Shown: in pieces, positions 19,423 through 28,403 of the stretch | How the letters are laid out: every line of letters starts with the position of its first letter | Numbering within the stretch: the stretch's first letter is position 1 | From: Salidesulfovibrio brasiliensis JCM 12178 | GTDB taxonomy: Bacteria; Desulfobacterota; Desulfovibrionia; Desulfovibrionales; Desulfovibrionaceae | NCBI RefSeq assembly: GCF_001311825.1 | Contig: NZ_BBCB01000014.1 | Location: forward strand, 1 to 51,230 | DNA length: 51,230 nt | Direction: 5' to 3' | Program-made: the position numbers and the translations under genes | Notes under the pieces: model-generated | What the model saw: only the letters and a program-made list of their open reading frames with translations | What the model was told of the DNA's origin: nothing | Database searches by the model: none

Positions 19423-21422
19423 GCTGACTCCCTCTCCGGCGCGGCAGGCAGTTCAAGGATGAACCTCGTCCCCTGCGGCGGATTACTCTCGATGTTCATT
19501 GACCCGCCGTAGTCCTTGACGATGCCGTAGGATATGGCAAGCCCGAGGCCCATGCCCTGCCCCGCTTCCTTGGTAGTAAAAAACGGTTCGAAGACTTTGT
19601 CCAGCACATCCGCCGGAATGCCGCCCCCGGAATCTTCCACCTCGATGAACACTCGTCCGGAATCGCTCCATGTTCGGATGCCGATGCGCCGGCCGTCCTC
19701 TTGATCCTTGTCGTTGATGGCGTCACGAGCGTTGGTCACAAGGTTGAAGAGCACCTGCTGCAGCCGGTTGTTGTGTCCGAGCACCTCAAGCCGCCCCTCG
19801 GCCAGATCAAGATCAAAGGTGATGTTGTCCAGCTCGAACTGCCGCTTGAGGATGGAAAGCACGTCCGTGACCACCGCGTTGACCGGCACACGCTCCCGCA
19901 CGAAGTCAGACTTGCGGCCAAAGGAGCGGAGGGTATTGATGATGCCGGAGGCACGGTCCACCTGCGCGCTCATCTCCCGCACCACGTCACGGTACTGTTC
20001 GGGAGTTACGGGCACGCCGCCGTCATCCATCATAAGCATAAACTCGCTGCCCATCTTGATGGCGTTGAGCGGTTGGTTGAGCTCATGGGCGATACCGGCG
20101 GACATCTCGCCGAGCGATTTCATCTTGCCCGCCTGAATGAGCTGGGCGTCCTTTTCGATCATCTCGGTGATGTCGGTGGCGGACACAATTACCGCCCTGC
20201 GCCCTTTGTACGAGATGGCACAGGCATGCATGTTGACGTAAAAAGGTTCGCCCCGGCGCTTGTAGTGCAGCACTTTCGGGTAGTAGATGCAGTCGGAACT
20301 CGAGGTGTGGCTGTCGAAGCTCCCAGCCACGTATTCCGGCCAGAACTCGGAAAAAAGCACGCCGGCCACCTCAGTGCGATCATACCCATAAAGATCCTGC
20401 ACACGCGGGTTGGCGTCGATGACCTGTCCGGTCTCGCAATCGAGCACGAACACCGGGTCCGGACCGGAATCGAACAGCGAACGGTACTTTTCCTCAGATT
20501 CCCTGAGCCGACGCCGGTACAGCTTGATGCTCCAGACCATATTGCGGAACGAATCCGCGAGCTGGACCACCTCGTCCCCCTTTCTGACTCCGTAAAACAG
20601 ACAACGGTTGCAGGCCTTGTATGTGTCCGAACTGACAAGGTCGGCCCGCTCCTGAACGGAGAGGTCGAAGTGCCAGCAAGGCAGATTGGAGTCGCAGAAG
20701 GCCGGACAGTCCGAGGGGTCCCACGCCTTGGCGGTGCCGAGGTTGATGGGAATGTCGAAGTTGCCCCGGCTGATCTCGTCGGCGATTTCCGTAAGGTTGC
20801 TGATTGGTCTGGTAATGTAGTGCGACAATCGGTTCGACAGGTACACCGCGATGAGCACGATGCCTGAGATGAAGCCGAGGAAAGCCACGCGCAGCTTCGA
20901 GATGAGGTTGTCTATGTGGCTTTTGCTCAAGCCCACATGCACCGTGCCGATGCGGTACAGCCCCTCCTTGATCGGCACGGCGATGTCAATGGCCGGGTTG
21001 CCGAAAAAGCTGACGATCTCCACACTGCGCACTGCGCCGTCGGGCACCGAGTTGACGGTCAGGCTCTCGGGCAGGGGCTGCGTCAGGGTGTGGGCCACGA
21101 TGTCGCCCTCAAGGTCTTCGATGAAAATGTATGAAACGAGCCGCCGCCGTTCATGCAGCCGGGCTTCGTCGAAAATCAGGGCCAGCAGACGCGGGTGGTC
21201 TCGGTCAAGGATGTAGCCGCCACCTCGCTCTGCTATGGAGTGGGCGATGGCGCTCCCGCGCATTTCAAGCTCTCTCGTCAGGGACGAAACGAGAATCCAG
21301 CGTGCGATGAACGCAATGGCCACGCTGATGAACATGACGCCCACGAGCATGGAGAAAACCAGCTTGTTCTTGAGGCTGGCCTGATCGAACCGCTTCCACG
21401 CGGAACGGAAGAGACTCATCAT
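19419..21422 (-). CDS. Transmembrane sensor histidine kinase with Cys-rich HAMP-region insert
   Basis: 667 residues. TM1 (about 20-45), periplasmic sensor (about 46-185), TM2 (about 186-206), HAMP-like linker. A cysteine cluster follows ([16 protein letters not shown], then CNRCLFYG about 30 residues on), inserted before the rest of the HAMP/coiled coil. Next come PAS (about 305-420), HisKA with His446 in [13 protein letters not shown], and HATPase ([31 protein letters not shown]). The cysteines could bind metal or an Fe-S cluster, or sense redox; that is inference. The gene is coupled by 4-bp overlaps to the binding-protein gene upstream and the REC-STAS gene downstream. Confidence 0.9.
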   Translation of the reverse strand: MMSLFRSAWKRFDQASLKNKLVFSMLVGVMFISVAIAFIARWILVSSLTRELEMRGSAIAHSIAERGGGYILDRDHPRLLALIFDEARLHERRRLVSYIFIEDLEGDIVAHTLTQPLPESLTVNSVPDGAVRSVEIVSFFGNPAIDIAVPIKEGLYRIGTVHVGLSKSHIDNLISKLRVAFLGFISGIVLIAVYLSNRLSHYITRPISNLTEIADEISRGNFDIPINLGTAKAWDPSDCPAFCDSNLPCWHFDLSVQERADLVSSDTYKACNRCLFYGVRKGDEVVQLADSFRNMVWSIKLYRRRLRESEEKYRSLFDSGPDPVFVLDCETGQVIDANPRVQDLYGYDRTEVAGVLFSEFWPEYVAGSFDSHTSSSDCIYYPKVLHYKRRGEPFYVNMHACAISYKGRRAVIVSATDITEMIEKDAQLIQAGKMKSLGEMSAGIAHELNQPLNAIKMGSEFMLMMDDGGVPVTPEQYRDVVREMSAQVDRASGIINTLRSFGRKSDFVRERVPVNAVVTDVLSILKRQFELDNITFDLDLAEGRLEVLGHNNRLQQVLFNLVTNARDAINDKDQEDGRRIGIRTWSDSGRVFIEVEDSGGGIPADVLDKVFEPFFTTKEAGQGMGLGLAISYGIVKDYGGSMNIESNPPQGTRFILELPAAPERESA

Positions 21423-22640
21423 GACGAGCCTCCGGAGCCATTGGCATCCTCAAACACGCCCCAATCCTCCAGCGGCACGAACTTCCCGTCATGCAGACGG
21501 GTGAAATGCACGCTGTCCATGCCCTGGTGGTCTCCGGGGCCGAATGAAATGGTCATGCCTGCCCCGACACCGTACTGCTCGATGGACTCAATGGCGTTGA
21601 TGAATTTTGCACGCGTGAGGTCGCGCCCGGCACGCTGCAGGCCCTCAACGAGGACTCTCGCGTTGAAGAACCCTTCCAACCCAACATAGCTCGGCCGTTC
21701 GCAGGGTAATACTTTTCAAGCAGTTCCACATATTCAAGCGCAACACCAGACGGCTCGTACGTCCCGAAACCGAACGGCGAGGGGACCACCTGCGACATAA
21801 CCACCGGTGCATCCGGCTCGGTACTCAGCCTGCGAGCAAGCTCCTCCGCGCCGACGAACGAAACGGTATAGAAAAGAGGGTTGTATCCGTTTGATTCGGC
21901 CCGCAGAATAAACTCGGCGCACGCCCCGTAGGTTCCTATCATGACAACGGCTTCTGCGCCCGACTCCATGATGCGCGACAAACCTTCGCCCACGCCGAGG
22001 GTGCCGCGGATGTAGGAGCCGCGAGCCACAGGCTCCAGACCGAACCGCTTCAGGGCCAGCTCAGTGCCTACGAGGCCGTCGAAGCCGTAGGCATCGAACT
22101 GATAGAAAACCGCGATCTTGCGCAGCCCGAGTGTCTGGACCATCTGCCGCACGGCTGCTTCGGTTTCCTGATAATATGACGCGCGGATGTTGATGACGTA
22201 GCGATTGAACGGCGTCCGCAGGGCCTTGGCTCCGGTGAACACGCCAAGCAGCGGGATACGCGCCTCCTCAAGCATGGGCAGCACACGAACAGTTGTCGGG
22301 GTACCGACGTAACTGAACAAGGCAAAAACGTTGTCCCTGATGAGGAATTCCTGGGTATTGGCAAGGCACTTGGGCGGATCGTAGGCGTCATCCTTGACGA
22401 TGAGCCGAATTGTCCTGCCGTGCACGCCGCCATTTTCGTTGACGTGCCGGATGTAACTCATGGCGCCGCGCAGGGTCTGGGTGCGAGGTAGCCCGCATGC
22501 CCTGTCAGCGCAAGCGACGAGCCGAGGACGACCTCATTGTCAGTAATCCCCGAACGGCCTCCTCTCGCCCTTTGCTGCTCGGCCTGCGGCGAGCAGGCCA
22601 TCAACAACACGGCGAGGGCCATAAACAGCACGCGCTTCAC
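21419..22640 (-). pseudogene. Periplasmic substrate-binding lipoprotein (Leu/Ile/Val-type), two apparent frameshifts
   Basis: Three frames together encode one binding protein of about 407 residues: lipoprotein signal with lipobox LLMAC and ITDNEVVLGSSLALTG; a central part (MSYIRHVNENGGVHGRTIRL, ANTQEFLIRDNVFALFSYVG); and a C-terminal part (GLEGFFNARVLVEGLQRAG, SIEQYGVGAGMTISFG). One missing base near 22474 (GYL|TQTLRGA) and one near 21703 (YPANG|PSYVGLEG) restore it. GTG 22640 is favoured by GAGGGG upstream. The stop overlaps the kinase start, so it probably supplies ligand to that kinase's sensor, although Leu/Ile/Val-type proteins usually serve ABC transporters and no permease is nearby. 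It could be intact in vivo if the indels are sequencing errors. Confidence 0.8.
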
Positions 22641-22752
22641 ACCAACCCCCTCAAGCAACCAGAATTACGGTCACGTTACGTTCCAAAGAGGTAAAATACA
22701 AGTGGCGAAGCGTAATCCTCCCTTTGATCCCATGAAAACCCTCTGTTTCCCC

Positions 22753-22781
22753 TTGACCCGCGCCGTTTGATCGATTAATCA
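22753..22781 (+). promoter_or_regulatory. Candidate sigma70 promoter for tRNA-Thr
   Basis: TTGACC (22753-22758) and TAATCA (22776-22781) are separated by 17 bp and lie 12 bases before the first tRNA nucleotide. Position and spacing fit a tRNA promoter; not otherwise tested. Confidence 0.5.
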
Positions 22782-22793
22782 TCTCCTCCCTCA

Positions 22794-22871
<78 letters not shown>

Positions 22872-22879
22872 GATAGTCA

Positions 22880-22911
22880 AGCCCCACAAAGACTTATGTC
22901 ATTGTGGGGCT
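22880..22911 (+). terminator. Element-borne terminator after tRNA-Thr
   Basis: AGCCCCACAA (22880-22889) pairs with TTGTGGGGCT (22902-22911), followed by TTTCTTT. It lies on the element side of attL and would end tRNA transcription in place of the native terminator now beyond attR. Confidence 0.85.
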
Positions 22912-22937
22912 TTTCTTTATTTGGTTATATTGACAAC

Positions 22938-22956
22938 TGTACGCAAAATGTACGCA
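22938..22956. repeat. Integrase arm-type site pair (left end)
   Basis: Two direct GTACGCA motifs 11 bp apart (22939 and 22950) within a 19-bp sequence that recurs with one mismatch at 48524-48542 near attR. Distance from the core and one-helical-turn spacing match integrase arm-binding sites. Confidence 0.65.
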
Positions 22957-22963
22957 ATATTAC

Positions 22964-23467
22964 TCATTCAACCCTAAGGTGCTCCAGTTTGCACGCCAGC
23001 TCTTCCGCAACCCCTGAGATCATACAATGCAGTCGTTTTTGGGCCGCTATATACCCATCCAGTTTTTCAGCTAAGGGAACAAATATCGAGTCCTCATAGA
23101 AATCCCAACACCTATACGCGAACTCCATTTCCACATAGTGAATAGTCGGACACAACTCCTTAAGGGCTTTAATGTTGTGCTTCGCCCTATCTATTCCATA
23201 GTCAGCCATCGCAAAAACTTCTAACTTTTGCCCTTTTGAATTCAAGATCAAAATCTCTTTTGCCATCTCAGCGCAAGCGTCATACTCGTTTGCACTGACC
23301 AGAAAGACCACAACGTCATAATCGTCTTTCCACATGTAGTCTTCTGGTGACAATATCACAAAAAAACCTCCCCCATTTTTCGAATCAGAGTATGAAGTAA
23401 AGATTCCTTGTGACCAGCAAATCATAGAATCACCCTGTTCACCCTTTCCTACGATCGCAATTTTCAT
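22964..23467 (-). CDS. Island hypothetical protein
   Basis: 167 residues. ATG 23467 is chosen because AAGGAG lies six bases upstream; an in-frame ATG at 23491 overlaps the integrase stop. The protein begins KIAIVGKGEQGD, like the first strand of a nucleotide-binding Rossmann-type fold, followed by DYDVVVFLVSANEYDACA; the C-terminal third is helical. I recognise no family. It is cotranscribed with the integrase and is the last gene before the left arm sites, a position often held by excision-related or accessory genes, but nothing in the sequence shows its role. Confidence 0.65.
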   Translation of the reverse strand: MKIAIVGKGEQGDSMICWSQGIFTSYSDSKNGGGFFVILSPEDYMWKDDYDVVVFLVSANEYDACAEMAKEILILNSKGQKLEVFAMADYGIDRAKHNIKALKELCPTIHYVEMEFAYRCWDFYEDSIFVPLAEKLDGYIAAQKRLHCMISGVAEELACKLEHLRVE

Positions 23468-23487
23468 TTTAAACTCCTTTAAGTTGA

Positions 23488-24498
23488 TCAATTGTCCAGC
23501 TTCAAACGATTCAACGAAGCCCGGAGATGATGATCAGACAGATGAGCATAAATCTCCGTAGTTCGCTTATCAGTGTGTCCCAACAACTCACCGATAGCCT
23601 GAAGCGATTCACCAGCCTCCGCCAGATTCGACGCAAAGGAGTGTCGAAGGTCGTGTAAACGCATGTCAGGATGTCCGGCATCTACTAAAGCTTGCTTCAC
23701 AAGCCCTGTTAATGTGTCCGGGTGTCCAAAGCACTTGAAAACGCGCCCCTGGCGGTCATCGAAGGATTCCAAGATTGCACGAAACTCGGGATGCATTGGA
23801 TAACGCTTTGCCAAGTGGGTCTTACTCTTCCGAACAAGATAGCAATCTCGCTCGAAGTCGATATCTGCCCATTCAAGCGCAAACAGCTCTCCTCTGCGCC
23901 GCCCTGTGTACAACAAAGCAATCACAAAACGGCGGAGGTCCATATCCTCTATGGATTTGATGAGATTCGTGCATTCCTGTGCGGAAAGAAACGCGGGTGG
24001 CCGCTTGGCAGTCCTCAACTCCTTGTAGCCTTTGAAGGGATTCTCGTTCACGTATCCCCAATCAACTGCCTTGTTGAAGACAGCCCTCACATGCCGGATG
24101 TAGACATTGATTGTTGTAGTCTTCAGCTTCTTGCCCTTGCATTTCGCTACAAGGGTATCCAAAGACTTGAACCCGAGCTTTTCCAGGAACACAGAACGCT
24201 TTTCGACCTCAAGCAGCTTTCTCAAAGCAAGTCTGTTGGCCTTGAAGGTCTTTGGTTCCTGGGTAGACTCGGCCCATTCGAGGTATTCGTCTTCAAACTC
24301 GCCGAGGGAAACTGTGCTTTCCTCTTCTTTCAACTCTTCGAGTCGGCCAGCCAGATATTGGCGTTTGATCTCCGCGAAAAGCAGCTTGGCTTCAGACTTT
24401 TTCGAGGTACGAAGACTCATCCGTTTCCGGTTGACTTCGTAGTACCAAACACTACCCCGTTTAAAAGGTTCACGGAGTCCCATTATGCCCATAGTCAT
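23488..24498 (-). CDS. Tyrosine-recombinase integrase of the island
   Basis: 336 residues: N-terminal arm-binding part (about 1-60; KRGSVWYYEVNRKRMSLRTS), SAM-like core-binding domain (about 65-165), catalytic domain (about 170-330). Catalytic residues: Arg in LLYTGRRRGELFALEW, Lys in the following hairpin (VRKSKTHLAK), HDLRHSFAS, LGHTDKRTTEIYAHLS with His and nucleophilic Tyr. It performs site-specific exchange between the element and the tRNA-Thr 3' end. Its ATG overlaps the stop of the small HTH gene (ATGA), so the two are coupled; its translation may be indirectly gated by the hairpin at 24728-24757. Confidence 0.95.
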   Translation of the reverse strand: MTMGIMGLREPFKRGSVWYYEVNRKRMSLRTSKKSEAKLLFAEIKRQYLAGRLEELKEEESTVSLGEFEDEYLEWAESTQEPKTFKANRLALRKLLEVEKRSVFLEKLGFKSLDTLVAKCKGKKLKTTTINVYIRHVRAVFNKAVDWGYVNENPFKGYKELRTAKRPPAFLSAQECTNLIKSIEDMDLRRFVIALLYTGRRRGELFALEWADIDFERDCYLVRKSKTHLAKRYPMHPEFRAILESFDDRQGRVFKCFGHPDTLTGLVKQALVDAGHPDMRLHDLRHSFASNLAEAGESLQAIGELLGHTDKRTTEIYAHLSDHHLRASLNRLKLDN

Positions 24499-24725
24499 AG
24501 CATAAGTCTCCGCAAATGTTCAACAACTAGCCTGTCTCGACATTGCAGAAGTTGCTCAATACTCCCCTGCTCGATACGCCAATGACCAGACGGTAACTTT
24601 TCCGCACGAACAAGCCCCTGAACACAATAAGAGCGCATGGTATCGCGGCAGACGTTGAGCATGCTCATCGCCTGTCCCATCTTGAGCCAACGGCTCCGCT
24701 CTGTGTTTAAGGGCTTATTAGACAT
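24495..24725 (-). CDS. Small HTH protein, probable excisionase or integrase regulator
   Basis: 76 residues with a MerR/AlpA-like winged-helix pattern: MGQAMSMLNVCRDTMRSYC followed by wing residues KLPSGHWRIEQGSIEQLL. Upstream and coupled to the integrase, the usual position for a recombination directionality factor. ATG 24725 has a perfect AGGAGG site, but that site lies in the 3' arm of a stable hairpin (24728-24757), so translation may be conditional. The excisionase role is inference from size, fold and place. Confidence 0.75.
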   Translation of the reverse strand: MSNKPLNTERSRWLKMGQAMSMLNVCRDTMRSYCVQGLVRAEKLPSGHWRIEQGSIEQLLQCRDRLVVEHLRRLML

Positions 24726-24727
24726 GA

Positions 24728-24757
24728 AATCCTCCTACGCAAAAGCATAGGAGGATT
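24728..24757 (-). promoter_or_regulatory. Hairpin sequestering the ribosome-binding site of the HTH/integrase operon
   Basis: On the minus strand AATCCTCCTA pairs perfectly with TAGGAGGATT, extended by a TGC/GCG inner stem around a TTTT loop. The 3' arm contains the AGGAGG of the HTH gene, five bases before its ATG. No T run follows, so this is not an ordinary terminator. Predicted to hold translation low unless melted or bound. Confidence 0.65.
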
Positions 24758-24789
24758 CTTCTAGACCTCAAAAGACCAAATGAGTTAAA

Positions 24790-25584
24790 CTAGTCTAAAC
24801 CACTTACATCAGTTGGCTTAATCATCTTCTCTTGGAGTTGATTCTCGTAGTCATAGAGTAGATATTTATACAATAGGTCGACAGAATAAGGTTTTATATC
24901 ATTGGGATCGACCGCCACCTTAGTACGAGAGTGGACTATATTCAACAAATGCGCTTTGCTGACAAGCTTCTTCTTGCCCACATCTTTGGCGTGCTCATAG
25001 TCTAAACAAAACTCTTTATACTCATACGCTAAGGCAAGAAATCGATCCAAACGCCTTTCAAATTCGATAGACGAACTAGCAGACGTAGGACAACACCTTA
25101 TATGAGCAGCGCAATACGGCAAGGCGTCTCTGTGATCTTTCCGGCTCTCGTCTGCATATGTTTTTGAAATATTAAATTTGAATTTCTTACCTTTCTTTTG
25201 GGCTTTTCTCTGCTTATCCGCATACCGCCAAGAGTACAGAGATTTTGCTTTGTTTATACCAGGTTCAGGAATGTCGTAATGTCGCATTGAAAACAACAGA
25301 TGAAGAAACATCCCTGCCACATTTGACGACAACTTTCTCTTTCGCATGTCATCTAAAAATGTCTTTTTCCCAATCAACTTGGATAGACGGATAGCAATTT
25401 TCTTATAGGGTATCTTGCCAAAATCGAAGGCTTCGTTGTTTCGATGCTTGATAAGAAACCGGTAGTGTAGATAATCATATGCCTGCTTTTGGCGAAGGGA
25501 ATTGTCAGGAAAAAGCATCGCAGCTCTAAGGCGAAACCAATTTGAATAGATCGATTGGTCCTCCTCGATAAAAAACTTGGTCAT
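24790..25584 (-). CDS. Island hypothetical protein
   Basis: 264 residues, basic, rich in Lys, Tyr and Leu, mostly helical, no membrane segments. A Lys-rich stretch (ADKQRKAQKKGKKFKFN, about residues 120-136) could contact nucleic acid. AT-rich codon use sets it apart from the chromosome. ATG 25584 has GAGG in the tail of the preceding XRE remnant, whose stop lies two bases before the ATG, so the two were probably one operon. No family recognised. Confidence 0.65.
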   Translation of the reverse strand: MTKFFIEEDQSIYSNWFRLRAAMLFPDNSLRQKQAYDYLHYRFLIKHRNNEAFDFGKIPYKKIAIRLSKLIGKKTFLDDMRKRKLSSNVAGMFLHLLFSMRHYDIPEPGINKAKSLYSWRYADKQRKAQKKGKKFKFNISKTYADESRKDHRDALPYCAAHIRCCPTSASSSIEFERRLDRFLALAYEYKEFCLDYEHAKDVGKKKLVSKAHLLNIVHSRTKVAVDPNDIKPYSVDLLYKYLLYDYENQLQEKMIKPTDVSGLD

Positions 25585-25586
25585 GT

Positions 25587-25817
25587 CTACCTCAACGCCA
25601 CTAATAATTTGTACGCCAATTTGACTTCATCATTCGGACACTGGGCTATGTAATCGATCAAGAGTTTACGAAGGGTATCAACCTCTTCTTCATGCTCACA
25701 TTGAATTAATTCATGGACTTTCATCCCAAGAGCACTTGCTATCTGATCAAGAGATTGGATAGTCAGATTGACCTCACCTCGCTCGATCTTGACCTGCCCC
25801 CAGTTTATGTTCCGGGC
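25587..25817 (-). pseudogene. XRE-type HTH regulator, N-terminal part missing
   Basis: The open frame reads NINWGQVKIERGEVNLT, then IQSLDQIASALGMKVHELI: the recognition helix and later helices of an XRE/Cro-type domain plus a ~40-residue tail. An in-frame TAA (25818-25820) precedes it and the first ~30 residues of the domain, including any start codon, are absent. The break is about 100 bp from the left palindrome of the defence cassette, so cassette arrival may have removed its 5' end. Probably non-functional. Confidence 0.65.
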
Positions 25818-25920
25818 TTATGTTAGTCTGCACTCTTCTTGGAGATGCCCCCCCCGAACATGGCATGTGAGTTTAGTTACGATGGAGGCGAAATCTCCTT
25901 CAAGCGATAACAACTCGCAC

Positions 25921-25950
25921 TTTTTAAGATTTTATACGAAATCTTAAAAA
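25921..25950. repeat. Left copy of the 30-bp palindromic cassette boundary
   Basis: Arms TTTTTAAGATTT and AAATCTTAAAAA flank the 6-bp centre TATACG. Identical to 36449-36478 at 28 of 30 positions; both differences are in the centre. Beyond the shared core, CAC/GTG extends this copy's symmetry with one extra A. Geometry (two 11-bp arms around 6 bp) resembles Xer/dif-type sites; a plain hairpin is the alternative. Confidence 0.7.
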
Positions 25951-25996
25951 AGTGATCTCCGCAGAAGGGACATACTGTCAGATCAAGTATGAACCA

Positions 25997-26215
25997 CTAC
26001 ATGTTAACAGCCCTCCCTGTACTATGAAGAGTCGCTTGGGGCTGGCCTTGCTCGGTAAGCTTCTTGAGGTACCGATTTGTTTCGCGCAATTCTGTCAAGA
26101 TGCTTTCCTGACCACTGTCTATGACTGATTGCATCTCCCGCAATTGCTCAACTGTCGCTTCCCTGTTGTCAGTAAAATGAACAGCCAACTCATCTACCAA
26201 ATCACTTTTCAGCAT
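25997..26215 (-). CDS. Small coiled-coil hypothetical protein
   Basis: 72 residues from ATG 26215, mostly charged helix (LREMQSVIDSGQESILTELR ... ETNRYLKKLTEQ) with heptad-like hydrophobics, suggesting a coiled-coil dimer. No good ribosome site; an upstream in-frame start at 26263 adds 16 residues. It diverges from the XRE regulator of the R-M operon. No family recognised; reality moderate. Confidence 0.4.
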   Translation of the reverse strand: MLKSDLVDELAVHFTDNREATVEQLREMQSVIDSGQESILTELRETNRYLKKLTEQGQPQATLHSTGRAVNM

Positions 26216-26394
26216 AGTAACTTCGGATTGGAACAAGCGAATCAAGCCCGCATAGGGGGACAACTTCCCCTATTCCTTCAGGTCTTTTTCCATCTGGTAT
26301 TCTTCTTCGCTTATAGCCACGGCATCCTCACAGGCGGTAAAAACAAACTTATAACAATCCAAAACTTGAATTTAGAGTGTTTTGAATTGTTTTT

Positions 26395-26431
26395 CTAGCC
26401 CTAAAAGTCAGTATCCTTGCTTAGGGGCTAG
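26395..26431 (+). promoter_or_regulatory. Inverted repeat before the XRE regulator
   Basis: CTAGCCCTAA (26395-26404) and TTAGGGGCTAG (26421-26431) form an almost perfect inverted repeat ending two bases before ATG 26434 and covering its AGGGG site. It could be an autoregulatory operator or a leader hairpin. Confidence 0.45.
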
Positions 26432-26433
26432 AT

Positions 26434-26753
26434 ATGTCTGATTTTTCTGAAAGACTTGGCAAAAGAATACGCGCACTACGGCTGCAACGGGGGCTAACAC
26501 TTGATGGGCTGGCTGAAATAGCTGCGTAAACGGGAAACACCTCGGCAAGTGCGAGCGTGGCCAAGCTAATGCTACGCTGGAGTTCCTCGAAAAGGTTTCA
26601 GCAGCCCTTGGAATTGAGCCTATTGCACTTTTTGACAATGCCCATGAGATGGATCGAAAGTCGCTTGCCGATGGATTAAAGCGGCATATTGACACGGCAA
26701 ATGATCAAGAATTGAAGCTCATCTCCCGCATCGTTACTGCTGTTCTCAACTAA
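26434..26753 (+). pseudogene. XRE-family regulator of the defence operon, apparent frameshift
   Basis: Starts MSDFSERLGKRIRALRLQRG, a typical XRE N-terminus, but meets TAA at 26527. One extra base there continues as VNGKHLGKCERGQANATLEF, then LEKVSAALGIEPIALFDNA to a stop at 26753, giving ~106 residues with a complete five-helix HTH. Position at the head of the Type III R-M operon suggests a controller-like or phage-type repressor. As read it yields only a 31-residue peptide. An indel error or true inactivation cannot be told apart here. Confidence 0.7.
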
Positions 26754-26887
26754 CCGGATTCCGGTTGCCCTCACTCCCCCTAATATGTCATCACTTTTCC
26801 GAGGTTAATTGCCTCGGCTGGTTGACATTTTTCTTTTTTCTACTCACGATTCGTTAAATATTTAATCGTCGAATTTGGACTTGATAT
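26754..26887 (+). promoter_or_regulatory. Intergenic region before mod with palindrome
   Basis: Contains TTGACA (26822-26827) without a good -10 at standard spacing, and TTAAATATTTAA (26854-26865) flanked by ATTCG/CGAAT, a symmetric element that could be a regulator operator. ATG 26888 of mod has only a weak GGAC upstream. Confidence 0.35.
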
Positions 26888-28400
26888 ATGCCCACATTGC
26901 ATTGGCTCACCCGTGACAAAGATATAGCAGCATCTTCGTTAGCCCCCTATCGCCTTCTTGAGGCCGTTGAGACATATGGCGATGATCCTGAAACGCAAAA
27001 CATGTTGATCCATGGAGACAACCTTGATGCGCTTAAAGCATTGCTTCCGTTCTATGCTGGTAAGATAAAGTGCATATACATTGACCCGCCGTACAATACG
27101 CAAAGCGCGTTCGAACACTATGATGACAATCTTGAGCATACCGAATGGCTCTCTATGATGTATCCCCGGTTTGAGCTGCTAAGAGATTTGCTTTCTGAAT
27201 CTGGCCTCATTTGGGTCAATCTCGATGACAACGAAGCGCACTACACCAAGATTATCCTAGACGAAATATTTGGACGAAAAAACTTTGTTGCAAACGTAAT
27301 CTGGCAAAAAAGGACTTCGCCAGATGCTCGCGCAACAATCTCTGACGCTCATGATCACATACTTGTCTATGCAAAAGATTTTGAGACAATAAGGGCTAAC
27401 CTAAACAAAATCGAACTAGATGAGGCTCAACGAGCTAAATACAAAAATCCAGACAACGACAGAAGAGGACCGTGGGTTTCAACCGATTTCACTGCACAAG
27501 GTTATCGACCGAACCAAATGTACAAAATCACGACTCCAGGAGGAACAGAATACCATCCCCCCGAAGGTCGATGTTGGGCCAACCTTGAATCTGTTTTCAA
27601 CAATCTCGTTGCCAACAACAAAATCTGGTTTGGCAAGAAAGGCAATTCACGTCCACGAATCAAGAATTTTTTGTCTGATGCTCAGGGACTAACACCTTGG
27701 ACGTGGTGGGGAAACCAAGACGTAGGACACAACCAGGAAGCGAAAAAAGAAATCAATAAGCTTTTCGGTGCTGGCAATGCTTTTGACACACCGAAGCCTG
27801 AGCGGCTCATTAAACGCATACTTCACGTTTCAACTACACCTGGCGACATCGTACTCGACTCATTCCTTGGCTCAGGTACTACTGCCGCAGTTGCCCACAA
27901 AATGGACCGCAACTACATCGGGATTGAAATGGGGGAACATGCTGAAACCCATTGTCTTCCGCGGCTAAAAAAAAGTGATCGATGGGGAACAGGGGGGAAT
28001 CTCCGAAGCACTGGCATGGGAGGGTGGTGGCTCATTCAGATATTGCCAATTGGGTGATCCAGTGTTTGATGACGATGGCAAAATCAATCCGTCAATTAGA
28101 TTCCCTGCCCTTGCTGCCCATATATGGTTCTGCGAAGCAAAATCTCCTTACACTGGCGATGCCGATTCACCACTTCTCGGCATCCACAATGGGATTGCTT
28201 ATTACCTCCTTTTCAATGGCATATTGGGCGACAAAACGGTTAATGGCGGCAACATCCTCACGACTCCCATTCTGAAAAGCCTTCCCCCGCATGATGGCCC
28301 TAAGATCATCTATGGTGAAGGATGCCGATTTGGGGCCATGCGACTCAAGAAAGAGCAAATTATGTTCAAACATATCCCATACGACATCAAGGCTCGGTAA
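26888..28400 (+). pseudogene. Type III restriction-modification methyltransferase (Mod), frameshifted at an A8 tract
   Basis: N6-adenine methyltransferase of the beta class: catalytic DPPY (66-69) precedes the SAM-binding DSFLGSGTTAA (about 322). Between them lies the target-recognition region. Frame 1 ends at 28057 after a short unrelated tail, whereas the natural C-terminus (ALAWEGGGSFRYCQLGDP ... HIPYDIKAR) continues in another frame to 28400, four bases before res. Removing one A from the A8 run at 27967-27974 restores a ~503-residue protein. The truncated form keeps both catalytic motifs. Phase variation, ribosomal slippage or a homopolymer error are all possible. Confidence 0.85.
27967..27974 (+). 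repeat. A8 homopolymer at the mod frameshift
   Basis: Eight A residues inside ...CGGCTAAAAAAAAGTG. Seven would keep mod in frame. The frame change coincides with this run. Confidence 0.8.
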
Positions 28401-28403
28401 TAT

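Noticed and set aside
19701..20867. 388-codon plus-strand open frame
   Set aside because: Antisense to the sensor kinase with intact HisKA and HATPase boxes; a by-product of high GC.
23722..24585. 287-codon plus-strand open frame
   Set aside because: Antisense to the island integrase, whose catalytic residues are all present.
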